DNA of 64,000 nucleotides from Hyphomicrobiales bacterium (lineage in GTDB: Bacteria > Pseudomonadota > Alphaproteobacteria > Rhizobiales > RI-29): positions 1 through 64,000 of the forward strand of contig WGLQ01000008.1 of the NCBI GenBank assembly GCA_016125495.1, given 5' to 3'. Under the pieces are notes generated by a model, which saw only the letters and a list, made by a program, of their open reading frames with translations, made no database searches and was not told where the DNA came from. The position numbers and the translations under genes were made by a program. Positions within the stretch are counted from its first letter, which is position 1. Every line of letters begins with the position of its first letter. Shown here piece after piece: positions 38,802 to 47,024 of the stretch.

Positions 38802-39095
38802 TCAGAAAACTACGCTCCAGGGATGTTCCCTGGGGCGCGCTTCCGGATGTGCGCGCAGGAAGTGGTGCAGCACGTGCAGCAACTCCCGGCTGTGATGCCG
38901 GTCGCCGCGTGACTGCGCCTGGCGGAAATCGTCGATGATCATGTCGCGGACCGCGAGCGTCCCACCGCGCGCCTCGGAGAGGTAGCGCGCGAGTGCGCAC
39001 GCAACCACCTCGGGCACGTGCTCGTGCTCGGCGATGGCGAGAATCTCGGCCTCCGTCAGGCCGCTCAGCGCGATGCAATCCTCCAATGAGATCAT
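38802..39095 (-). CDS. Hypothetical protein (97 aa), conserved-looking
   Basis: Small cytosolic, mostly helical protein (MISLEDCIALSGLTEAEILA, then EHEHVPEVVACALARYLSEA), with a His-rich C-terminal half (RGDRHHSRELLHVLHHFLRA). I recall similar proteins in Rhizobiales but no function. ATG 39095 has GGAGG directly upstream and is preferred to the frame start at 39122. It is last in a run of six minus-strand genes, 84 bp beyond the P450 stop. Confidence 0.72.
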   Translation of the reverse strand: MISLEDCIALSGLTEAEILAIAEHEHVPEVVACALARYLSEARGGTLAVRDMIIDDFRQAQSRGDRHHSRELLHVLHHFLRAHPEARPREHPWSVVF

Positions 39096-39179
39096 GGGAG
39101 CCTCCGGCTTCGACGCCCCCACGCCGTTCTGATCATTCTGTCACGCGGATGTCACATTGTCATCTGCTCTTGACCACAC

Positions 39180-40598
39180 TCAGCGCGCGCGCAGATGCAC
39201 CCGCATCGGCATCCGGCCGCCCGTGGTCAGGAACATCTGACCCGTCGGGCGCGGCTCGTAGCCCGGCTCGACCTCGAAGCGGGCAGCGCGCACGAAGTTC
39301 GCAAGCAGAACCTTCGTTTCGATCATCGTGAAGGCGGCACCGATGCAGATGCGTGGGCCAGCCCCGAAGGGGAGATAGTTGTAGCGTCCCGGAGCGCCAG
39401 CGGCATCCGGGGCAAAGCGCCCGGGGTCGAATGCGTCCGGATCGCGCCAGAAACGGCGGTGACGGTGGATGGCGTAGATCGGGACGATGGCGATGGTGCC
39501 GGCCGGGATGCGGGTGCCGGCGAGGGTCACGTCCTCGCGCACGTCACGCACGATGATCGGTGCGGTCGGATAAAGGCGCATGGTCTCCTTCAGCACCTGC
39601 TCGGTGACGATGAGGGAGGGCAAGTGACGTGCCTCGATCGGGCTCTCGCCGGCGACGCTTTCCACCTCTGCGGCGATGCGCTCGGCCCAGGCGGGGCTGC
39701 GGGCGAGAAGATAAAGAGCCCAGGTGAGCGACAGGGCCGTCGTGTCGAAGCCGGCGATGAGGAAGGCGAGGATGTTCTCGACGACCTGCTCGATCGGCAT
39801 TTGCGTGTCCGTCTCGGGGTCGCGCACACGCACGAGACGGGCGAGGAGGTCATCGGCCGGTTCGTTGTCGGCGAGGCGCTGTAGCACGAGTTCGCGCACA
39901 GCCGCTCTGGTGCGCCGCTCGTGGGCACGCATCGCCGTGCCGCCCGGCCTCGGCAACGCATGCGGCAAGCCGAGCATGCAATAGAGCACCCACCAGTTGA
40001 CACGGCCGAAATAGTCGCCGTGTCCCTGTTCGATGGCCGCCAGCACGTTGTCCGCGCCGCGCGCGAGCATGGTCGCGGAGATGACGGCGAAGGCGGCGCG
40101 CATCATGTCGCGGTCGATCGCACGGGAAGCGGGACCGGAACCGGCGGCGGCCCGCCACCCGGCGATGGTGTCGCCTGCCGCCCGGGCCATGACCGGCACG
40201 TAACGCAGCAATTCCTCGTGGCGAAAGAGCGGGGCTGCGGCCTGGCGCTGGCGCCGCCATTTCTCCCCTTCGGAGGCGATCATCGCTTCGCCCATCATCG
40301 GCCCGAGTACCGCGTTCTGAAGCTTGCCCTTCGGGAAGCGCCCGTCGCGCGACATGAGCAGGGGCTCAACCGCCTCGGGTCCCGTGACGAACGCCATGCG
40401 GGGCGGCCCGGGGGCGATGACGACGTCGTCCTCGTAGGCCTGGCGGGGCACGAGGGCGACGTTGTCGGTCAGGGTGCGAACCAGATTGAGAGGAAAACGA
40501 AGCGGGTGGGGCGCGGGTTCGACGCGCGGCGGCACGAGGCGCGGGATGGCGCCTTCCGCGTCGATGGCATCGTCGTGCGGGCGCGCACCCATCGTCAT
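39180..40598 (-). CDS. Cytochrome P450
   Basis: 472-aa P450 monooxygenase with all signatures: I-helix AGFDTT (282-287), ExxR in LKETMRLYP (Glu338, Arg341), the PERF-like FDPGRFAPD, and the haem loop FGAGPRICIG with Cys418. It resembles bacterial fatty-acid/alkane-type CYP102/CYP4-like enzymes more than CYP101 types. No membrane anchor, so probably soluble and needing separate ferredoxin/reductase partners, none of which are nearby. Its ATG overlaps the hydroxylase stop (ATGA), showing translational coupling. The substrate is unknown; the context suggests a fatty acyl product. Confidence 0.95.
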   Translation of the reverse strand: MTMGARPHDDAIDAEGAIPRLVPPRVEPAPHPLRFPLNLVRTLTDNVALVPRQAYEDDVVIAPGPPRMAFVTGPEAVEPLLMSRDGRFPKGKLQNAVLGPMMGEAMIASEGEKWRRQRQAAAPLFRHEELLRYVPVMARAAGDTIAGWRAAAGSGPASRAIDRDMMRAAFAVISATMLARGADNVLAAIEQGHGDYFGRVNWWVLYCMLGLPHALPRPGGTAMRAHERRTRAAVRELVLQRLADNEPADDLLARLVRVRDPETDTQMPIEQVVENILAFLIAGFDTTALSLTWALYLLARSPAWAERIAAEVESVAGESPIEARHLPSLIVTEQVLKETMRLYPTAPIIVRDVREDVTLAGTRIPAGTIAIVPIYAIHRHRRFWRDPDAFDPGRFAPDAAGAPGRYNYLPFGAGPRICIGAAFTMIETKVLLANFVRAARFEVEPGYEPRPTGQMFLTTGGRMPMRVHLRAR

Positions 40599-41395
40599 TC
40601 CTTGCCTCCGTGGTCGCCGACCCGCTCGCGAAGGTGCGACAAGGGGCGCCGCTCGGTGTTCACACGATCGTAAAGCGGCTCATAGTCCGGCCATTCCGTG
40701 CCGAACAGGCGGTCGAGCACGCGGGTGCCGAGACCGTAATTGCCCGTGTAACGCGAGTGGTGGAGGGCATGGTAGGTGGTGGTCGTCAGGATGCGGCCGA
40801 CGTGACGGTTGTAGCCGGTGGCGCGAAACTCGAAGTTGGCGTGGCTGAAGGAGTTGATCACGAGATAGCCGATGTACCAGCCGGCGATGCCGAAGAAGTT
40901 CACGTCGACGAAGGCATCGGCGAGCGCGAAGGGCGCCAGCATGCCGAGGTCGAAGATCAGCTTCTCGGAAAAGGAGAACGAAATCGCCGTGAAGGGTGTA
41001 TTGAGGTGGCTTTTGTGGTGCTCGGCGTGGATCCAGTGCAGGGCCTCGAGATGGAAGGCGCGGTGGGAAAAATAGTGCCAGATCTCGGCCCACAGCGTGA
41101 TGGCGAGCGCGGTCACGGCGAACGAGGCGAGGGAGGTCGCCTCGAAGAACCCGAGCCAGAGGAAGGCGGCGAGGATGACGGCATGGATCGGAGCGTGGAT
41201 CGAATTGAGAAGCTCGCGGCGCAGCTGGCGCCCTTTGACGGGGATATCGTAGATCGCACGCGCGCAGATCCGCCAGTTCGAGCGGCGTGCCCAGTACCAG
41301 AGCCCGGCCATGAGGTGGCCGAGCACCGCGATGATCGCGAGCATGACCACCTCCGCGGCCGTGAGGTCGAGCGGCGGCAGATCGGGCATCGTCAT
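40595..41395 (-). CDS. Fatty acid hydroxylase / sterol desaturase family protein
   Basis: 266-aa integral-membrane di-iron oxygenase with four hydrophobic segments. The histidine clusters that hold the iron are complete: HYFSHRAFH, HWIHAEHHKSH and YHALHHSRYTGNYG. Family members hydroxylate or desaturate fatty acyl chains, sterols or lipid-linked substrates (OlsE of ornithine lipids belongs here). It overlaps both neighbours by 4 nt: its ATG with the stop of the GNAT fusion and its stop with the P450 ATG. It therefore belongs firmly to this three-gene unit. Confidence 0.93.
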   Translation of the reverse strand: MTMPDLPPLDLTAAEVVMLAIIAVLGHLMAGLWYWARRSNWRICARAIYDIPVKGRQLRRELLNSIHAPIHAVILAAFLWLGFFEATSLASFAVTALAITLWAEIWHYFSHRAFHLEALHWIHAEHHKSHLNTPFTAISFSFSEKLIFDLGMLAPFALADAFVDVNFFGIAGWYIGYLVINSFSHANFEFRATGYNRHVGRILTTTTYHALHHSRYTGNYGLGTRVLDRLFGTEWPDYEPLYDRVNTERRPLSHLRERVGDHGGKE

Positions 41396-42498
41396 TCACC
41401 TTCACCGGGCGCGGCGCCCGGCTCCTGCGATGCAGCGCGCTGGCGCATCGCCTTCACGTAGAGCTTCAACATGCGCCGCGCGCCCGCTTCCCCGCTCAGG
41501 GCTTCACCGTGCTCGACGAGATCGAGGCGCATAGGCACGGACGGACCGTTCTCGCGGTGGAAGAACTCGTTTCCGGAGACCGAAAAGCCGAGGGCGCTAT
41601 AATAGTCCACCAGCGTCGGCACGCAATCGATGTAGCACTCCTTCATGCCGTGGCGCAGGCCGTACTGCACCTGACCGGCGATGAGCCGCATGGCCGCCGG
41701 CCCACCGCGGTGGGACGATGCGACGACGAACTTGGTGCAGATACCCGTCGCGGCGGGATGATGACGCGAGCCGCGCATGCCATAAACTTCCTCGAGCGCC
41801 CCGAGTTCTCCCTCGCGCGCGTAGTTGGCGCGCAGCGTGCCGATCACCGCGCCCTGCCGCAGCGCGATGAAGCAGTGACCGAATTCGTCGAGGGGGTCGC
41901 GGATGATGCTGTCGCTGTGGTTCGCATAGGGGGAGTTGCGGCACAGCTCGAGGCAATAGACACGGTAGCGAAGGCGTTGCGCCTCGATCAGCATGTCCTG
42001 GTTGCGGCATATCCGCACCTCGAGGGCATCCGCCATGCCGCCCGGGGCGATCTTGGCTGTGAGCGTCAGATTGTGACTCGTTCGATCGGCGGCGGTGCGC
42101 GCGAGACTGCGCATGAGTTCGGCGGCCAACATGGAATCGACGCGTTCGATCGAGGACAATGTCGCATCGTCGAGCAACAGGGCGGTTACCGGCTCGCCGG
42201 CCGTCACCGTGGCATTGGCCGGAGTGCCGTGGAGAAAGCCGATCTCGCCGATCGGCATGCCGGGGCCGACTACGATCGGATCGGCCACGCCTTCGGCCGC
42301 GAGATCCACGTGGACCGTGCCGGTGGCGATCAGGACCATATCGCGGTAGTGCTCGCCCCGGCGGCGCAGGATTTCGCCAGCGGCATAGTCCTTCTGCGCG
42401 CAATGGCGGGCGAGAGCCTCGAGGAGCGTTGCTGTATGCGCGCCCTTGCCGGCGCCCACACCCGGGGCGCTCAGATGGGCGGCGATCTCGGCTGGCAT
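41392..42498 (-). CDS. Cyclic-nucleotide-binding-domain / GNAT acyltransferase fusion
   Basis: 368-aa two-domain protein. Residues about 15-140 form a CRP-like cNMP domain (AAGEILRRRGEHYRDMVLIA, then PIGEIGFLHGTPANATVTAG); the phosphate-binding Arg of the canonical PRxAT cassette is Asn here, so nucleotide binding is doubtful. Residues about 165-345 form a GNAT domain starting LRYRVYCLELCRNS and containing TKFVVASSHRGGPAAMRLIA (acyl-CoA/ACP loop) and DYYSALGFSVSGNEF. The RYRVYCxE start resembles FeeM N-acyl amino acid synthases and LuxI-like enzymes rather than simple acetyltransferases. The stop overlaps the hydroxylase ATG. N-acyl transfer is an inference. Confidence 0.85.
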   Translation of the reverse strand: MPAEIAAHLSAPGVGAGKGAHTATLLEALARHCAQKDYAAGEILRRRGEHYRDMVLIATGTVHVDLAAEGVADPIVVGPGMPIGEIGFLHGTPANATVTAGEPVTALLLDDATLSSIERVDSMLAAELMRSLARTAADRTSHNLTLTAKIAPGGMADALEVRICRNQDMLIEAQRLRYRVYCLELCRNSPYANHSDSIIRDPLDEFGHCFIALRQGAVIGTLRANYAREGELGALEEVYGMRGSRHHPAATGICTKFVVASSHRGGPAAMRLIAGQVQYGLRHGMKECYIDCVPTLVDYYSALGFSVSGNEFFHRENGPSVPMRLDLVEHGEALSGEAGARRMLKLYVKAMRQRAASQEPGAAPGEGE

Positions 42499-42616
42499 GG
42501 CGGCAACCCGTGTGACGCTCGGTCGATTGCGGTCGCAGGAAGTGTGCCCGCGATGGTGCGCGCCGTCAACGCACGCCCGGCTGGCGGCGGCAGCGCCTGC
42601 GCCTCCTTCGGCTTGC

Positions 42617-44443
42617 TCATTCGACCGGGCGCAACGTCAGATCGTCGATGCGCTCGCCGCGTCGCAGCTGATCCGATCGCGGATAGGTGCGCACCCTCGG
42701 CACTCGACCCTCCGCGAGCCAACCCTGCATTTTCACCCACCAGTCGAGCGTCAGGAGTTCGCCGTGGGCATCACGAAAGAGACGCCGAAGCTCGCGGGTC
42801 GGCAACCGCAGGTGCGCCTCGAGCTCCTCGGGCAGGAAGATCGTGCCCTCCTCCATGAACCAGTCCGGCACATCCTCCTCGCCCGGCTCGCGATCGACGT
42901 CGCTCCTCACCTTGACATCGGTCAGACGGTCGACGGCGTCGTAATCGAAGAGGTAGACGAAGCGCAGCGTGCTGACCCCATAATTGCGCCCGTCGAGGTC
43001 GCGGTTGAAGACGTTCATGGCGGCGTTGTTGCGGATGCACTGACCGAGGCGGATGACGACGGTCTCGGCCTCCTGCGGCGTGCAATTCTCGAGGAAGAGA
43101 GGAACGGGAACGAGCTTGCGCTGGACGATGAGATGGTCGAGGCGCACCCCCTCGCCTCTGCACTCGACCGAAGAGGGGGCATATTTCAGGAGTTCGTCGA
43201 GGACGGTGTCGGAGAGCAGTTCGCGCGGCAGCATGAGGTTCGAGTAGACGATGTTGTCGAGCATGCTGCCGGAGCGGTTGATCTCGTGCACCTGCCGGTA
43301 TTTGCCGAGCACACTCTCCTTGCCGTCGTAGCGCTCCCATTTGTACTGATCGCTCGGCGTATCCCGAATGACCTTGAGGATGAACGGCAGGCTGTCGTTC
43401 GTGAAGGCAATGGCGACGCTGCCTCGCGGGCCCGGGGCGTGCACGAAGGGGCGCCAACTCTGCTCCCTTGCGCCGACGATCTGCTCCATGACGGCCATTT
43501 TGCCGACGTGGTTGTAGCCAATCGTCGAATAATGCTGACCGCGGGGGCGCCGCGGCATCAGAGAAAACAAATAGTCGACCAGTTCGTGATACCAGGGGAT
43601 CGCAACGTGAAAATTGGCGAGCGTGGATGAAAACACGTGACTCAGGGTCGTATCGCGGAGAATGACCGCGTCGACCTCCAGCCCCTCCTTGGGATTGAGC
43701 AGGGCGAGTGCCAGCGGCCGGCGCTCGCCGGCAACTTCGACGGCACCGATGATATAAGCCCCACGGTTGCGGTAGAACCCTTCGCTGACGATCTCGAGAC
43801 GGGTGATTGGGCGATCGGGCGAGATCCCGAGTTCGCCGTTGATGCGCTCGGCAACGAGACGCGCATCATCGCCGAGGTCGCGGAACGGCACGTCGATCCG
43901 CGGCATGCGGAGAACCTCCTCGACGAGTTCCGGTGTCATGGCGCCGCCGACCTCGATGACCCTCAGGAAGGCGGCCCGATCGGTCGGCGCCACACGGCGC
44001 TGGCGCACGGGCACGCGCCAGAGATGGCGGTGCAGCGCCCGGCGGAGCGATCCGAAGTAGGCGAGAGCGAGATCGGCCTCGTACGTCTCGCTGACGATGC
44101 CTCGATATTCCTCTTCGACCCCGACCCACAGTTCCATCGCCTCGTCGCCCTCGGTCAGATCGCCGGGCAGCGCCGAGACGGTCTCGCCGAGAACCTCGGA
44201 ATAGAGCGAGATCCGTTCCTTGCTCAGTTCGATCGAACGCTTCCAGCGGCGCTCCTCGAAGGCGCGCTTGGCGAGGGCCGGGATCGCCCGGGAACGGCAA
44301 TAGTACTCTGCGAACGTCGCATGCACGAGGCGGGCGAGGGCGCGGGCACGGGCCTCGGGGTCCGATGCGCGGCGCACGCCGTCCAGTCCCGAGAGGACGA
44401 TCGCCCGCACTCCCCCCTCGGCCGTGATGCAATCGTCCTTCAT
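42617..44443 (-). CDS. aceK: Isocitrate dehydrogenase kinase/phosphatase (divergent AceK)
   Basis: 608-aa AceK-type protein, which in enterobacteria phosphorylates and dephosphorylates isocitrate dehydrogenase to steer carbon into the glyoxylate bypass. The N-terminal regulatory half is typical (LYSEVLGETV, WVGVEEEYRGIVSETYEADL, ALAYFGSLRRALHRHLWRVP). The kinase half has the Lys-containing FILKVIRDTPSDQYKWERYD, VQRKLVPVPLFLEN, RDLDGRNYGVSTLRFV and LFDYDAVDRLTDVKV; the last normally reads DYDE. No aceA or aceB is nearby, unlike enteric operons. It lies 21 bp after the MttB-family gene on the same strand. Confidence 0.88.
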   Translation of the reverse strand: MKDDCITAEGGVRAIVLSGLDGVRRASDPEARARALARLVHATFAEYYCRSRAIPALAKRAFEERRWKRSIELSKERISLYSEVLGETVSALPGDLTEGDEAMELWVGVEEEYRGIVSETYEADLALAYFGSLRRALHRHLWRVPVRQRRVAPTDRAAFLRVIEVGGAMTPELVEEVLRMPRIDVPFRDLGDDARLVAERINGELGISPDRPITRLEIVSEGFYRNRGAYIIGAVEVAGERRPLALALLNPKEGLEVDAVILRDTTLSHVFSSTLANFHVAIPWYHELVDYLFSLMPRRPRGQHYSTIGYNHVGKMAVMEQIVGAREQSWRPFVHAPGPRGSVAIAFTNDSLPFILKVIRDTPSDQYKWERYDGKESVLGKYRQVHEINRSGSMLDNIVYSNLMLPRELLSDTVLDELLKYAPSSVECRGEGVRLDHLIVQRKLVPVPLFLENCTPQEAETVVIRLGQCIRNNAAMNVFNRDLDGRNYGVSTLRFVYLFDYDAVDRLTDVKVRSDVDREPGEEDVPDWFMEEGTIFLPEELEAHLRLPTRELRRLFRDAHGELLTLDWWVKMQGWLAEGRVPRVRTYPRSDQLRRGERIDDLTLRPVE

Positions 44444-44464
44444 GCGCCGCTGCCTCCGAGATGC

Positions 44465-46018
44465 TCAACCGACCGGCGGGCTGCCACCCTCGCGGGTCCT
44501 TCGCGCAACGAAGTCGGCAAGCGCTTCGAGCACCGACGGGTCCTTGGGTGGCGCCTCGAAATCCGCGAGCACGCGCTTCCAGAGGCGGTTGGCCCGCCGC
44601 GTCGCATCGACCGCGCCAGCCTCGCTCCACTGGCCGAAGTTGGACCAATCGGCAACCAGCGGCTCGTAGAAGGCACTGCCGTAGCGCGCCATCGTCTGGC
44701 TCGCGGAAAAGAAATGGCCGCCGGGCGCGACCTCGGCGATGGCGGAAAAGCCGATTGCGTCCCGACCGACCTCGACGGGCAGCATCACCTCGGCCACCGA
44801 CTGGCAAACCTCGAGGTCGGTGATGAATTTTTCGCACGAGAACGTCAGGCCGCCCTCGAGCCAACCGGCTGCATGGTATATGAAATTCGCCCCGGCCAGC
44901 AACGCGCCCCAGAGTGCGAGCTGCGTTTCGTTCGCGCCCTGGACGTCGGGCGCGTTCGATGCGCTGCCAGCGGCCGAGCGCCAGGGCAGGCCGATGTGGC
45001 GGGCGAGCTGGCCGGCGCCGAAGTTGGTCTTGATGTGCTCCGGCGTACCGAAGACGGGAGCGCCCGAGCGCATGTCGACATTGGTGGAGAACGCGCCATA
45101 GACGACGGGGGCGCCGGGGCGCACGACCTCGGCAAGGGTGATGCCGGCGAGCGCCTCGGCGTGGCTCAGCGTCAGGGCGCCCGCGATGGTGATCGGGGCC
45201 ATGGCACCGGCGAGGCAGAACGGGGTGATGACGGTGGGCTGGCCCCATTCGGCGAAATCGATGATGCCCTGGGCCATGGGAATGTCGAGCTGGCGGGGCG
45301 AGTTGGTGTTGATGACGGTGAAGGTGCGCGGCTGGTTCTTGAGGTCGTCCATCGTGATGCCGGCCTCGATGCAGATCATCTCGAAGGAATCCAGCGTCTG
45401 GCCGCTGCCGCGCGCGTAGACGAAGGGCACCTTGTCCGAGAGGCGCAGCTGGACCTCGGTCGCAGCCAGATGGCGAATTGCCGCCGGCACGTCCTGCGGT
45501 TCCACCGCCGGCCCGAGCTTGGGCATGATGTCGAAGCACTGCTGGATGCGGATCGTCTCCTCGAAGTCGGCGAGCGTGCCCGGTCGGCGGCCGCGATCGA
45601 GGTCGGTGATGTTCGGGCAACCGGCGCCGATACCGAACATGAGGCTGCGACCACCCATCGGGATGTGGCGGCCCGGTGACTGGCCGGCGACGACGAACGA
45701 ACGCGGGGCCCGGGCGAGGGCCTCGGTGACCATGCCACGGTCGATGTAGACCATCTGTTCGGCCTCATCGACGCGCGCGCCCGCACGCCCCAGGATGGCG
45801 CGCGCGCCGGCGTGCAGCACCTTGAGCCCCAGTTCCTCCAGCACGCGCAGCGAGGTCTCGTGGATCGTCGCCACCTCGTCGGCCGAAAAGACCTCGGCGA
45901 ACGGTAAGCGGTTCTCGATGATGCGATAGTTGGTTGCGCGTGGTGCCGTCCGCGCACGCTCCGGTCGCCGGCTCGTCCGCCTGCCTGCCCGCGCCGCCCG
46001 GTCCACACTTTCGGTCAT
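44465..46018 (-). CDS. Trimethylamine methyltransferase (MttB) family protein, non-pyrrolysine
   Basis: 517-aa TIM-barrel corrinoid-dependent methyltransferase of the MttB superfamily. Family segments: HETSLRVLEELGLKVLHAGA, VAGQSPGRHIPMGG, MFGIGAGCPNITDLDRG, VINTNSPRQLDIPMAQGIID and TLSHAEALAGITLAEVVRPG. The frame has no internal amber codon, so it belongs to the non-pyrrolysine branch, whose studied members demethylate glycine betaine or other quaternary amines. No corrinoid protein or activase is nearby. I start at ATG 46018 (GGGAG upstream); the frame stays open to 46561 but crosses the divergent pgsA start. Confidence 0.88.
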   Translation of the reverse strand: MTESVDRAARAGRRTSRRPERARTAPRATNYRIIENRLPFAEVFSADEVATIHETSLRVLEELGLKVLHAGARAILGRAGARVDEAEQMVYIDRGMVTEALARAPRSFVVAGQSPGRHIPMGGRSLMFGIGAGCPNITDLDRGRRPGTLADFEETIRIQQCFDIMPKLGPAVEPQDVPAAIRHLAATEVQLRLSDKVPFVYARGSGQTLDSFEMICIEAGITMDDLKNQPRTFTVINTNSPRQLDIPMAQGIIDFAEWGQPTVITPFCLAGAMAPITIAGALTLSHAEALAGITLAEVVRPGAPVVYGAFSTNVDMRSGAPVFGTPEHIKTNFGAGQLARHIGLPWRSAAGSASNAPDVQGANETQLALWGALLAGANFIYHAAGWLEGGLTFSCEKFITDLEVCQSVAEVMLPVEVGRDAIGFSAIAEVAPGGHFFSASQTMARYGSAFYEPLVADWSNFGQWSEAGAVDATRRANRLWKRVLADFEAPPKDPSVLEALADFVARRTREGGSPPVG

Positions 46019-46153
46019 CTGCCATCTCCCGATCGCCAGCCCCCAGCCGAACAGAAACCGGGCGCGCCCGCAAGGCCGCTGACGGGCGCATGGGATGGTT
46101 GCCTTGCACGCGGATCGATTGACGGGGCAGGCTGGGCCGGCGAAACATCGCCG

Positions 46154-46726
46154 ATGATCTGGACGGTGCCCAACATCCTCACCTTCGCGCGGTTGGCGGC
46201 CGTACCCGCCGTGGCGCTCGCACTGCTCGCGGTCGGCGGTCCGTCCGGCCGTCTGCTCGCGTTCTGGCTGTTTGTGGCGGCCTCGCTCACCGACTTCATC
46301 GACGGCTATCTGGCACGCCGGCTCGACCAATCGTCCGAACTCGGTCGCATGCTCGACCCGATCGCCGACAAGCTCCTCGTCATGATCGCGCTCGTCGCAC
46401 TGGTCGCCGATGGTACCATCACCGGCCTCGACATCGCGGCCGCGCTCATCATCATCGCGCGTGAGGTGCTCGTCTCGGGCATTCGTGAGTTCCTCGGCGA
46501 GCGTGGCAAGGGGCATCTCGTGCGCGTCAGCATGGCGGCCAAGGTCAAGACGACGCTGCAAATGCTGGCACTCGCGTCACTGATGCTCGTCGGGGCCTTG
46601 GGCGGGGGGACCGCAGAGGCGATGGTTGCACAGGTTGGGCACGCACTCCTCTGGATCGCCGCCCTGCTCACGGTTTATACGGGCATCGAGTACCTGCGCG
46701 CGGCGCTCGCCAATCTCGACAAATAG
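46154..46726 (+). CDS. pgsA: CDP-diacylglycerol-glycerol-3-phosphate 3-phosphatidyltransferase
   Basis: 190-aa inner-membrane enzyme making phosphatidylglycerophosphate, the precursor of phosphatidylglycerol and cardiolipin. The CDP-alcohol phosphotransferase motif is complete: DFIDGYLARRL, then GRMLDPIADK (D-x2-D-G-x2-A-R-x8-G-x3-D-x3-D). About five membrane helices. It starts the pgsA-moaD-moaE-GNAT run and is divergent from the MttB-family gene across 135 bp. Confidence 0.96.
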   Translation: MIWTVPNILTFARLAAVPAVALALLAVGGPSGRLLAFWLFVAASLTDFIDGYLARRLDQSSELGRMLDPIADKLLVMIALVALVADGTITGLDIAAALIIIAREVLVSGIREFLGERGKGHLVRVSMAAKVKTTLQMLALASLMLVGALGGGTAEAMVAQVGHALLWIAALLTVYTGIEYLRAALANLDK

Positions 46727-46768
46727 ACGAGGGCGGACGGGCAGCGGCCGAAACAGCGAGGACTTTGC

Positions 46769-47020
46769 ATGAAGCTCAAGTATTTCGCCTGGGTGCGCGA
46801 GCAGATCGGGGCGGCCGAGGAGGAGATCGAGGTGCCGGCGGGCGTTGCGACGGTCGGCGAACTCATCGCTTGGCTCAAGTCGCGCGGGCCCGAATTCGAG
46901 GCCGCCTTCGCCAAGGCCGAGGTGATCCGCGCCGCCATCGACCAGACGCACGCCAAACACACGGCCCCGATCGCCGGAGCCCGCGAAATCGCGTTCTTTC
47001 CTCCCGTCACCGGAGGATGA
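46769..47020 (+). CDS. moaD: Molybdopterin synthase sulphur-carrier subunit
   Basis: 83-aa ubiquitin-like MoaD. It carries sulphur as a C-terminal thiocarboxylate to convert cPMP into molybdopterin. Starts MKLKYFAWVREQIGAAEEEI and ends with the required Gly-Gly (FFPPVTGG). Four nt before moaE, so translation is coupled. Confidence 0.95.
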   Translation: MKLKYFAWVREQIGAAEEEIEVPAGVATVGELIAWLKSRGPEFEAAFAKAEVIRAAIDQTHAKHTAPIAGAREIAFFPPVTGG

Positions 47021-47024
47021 GCCG

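Noticed and set aside
38236-46153. Integrase or direct repeats bounding the accessory block
   Set aside because: I found none; the island idea rests on remembered gene order only.
46019-46561. N-terminal extension of the MttB-family gene to 46561
   Set aside because: The extension is antisense to pgsA, and a good ribosome-binding site with a family-like start is at 46018.
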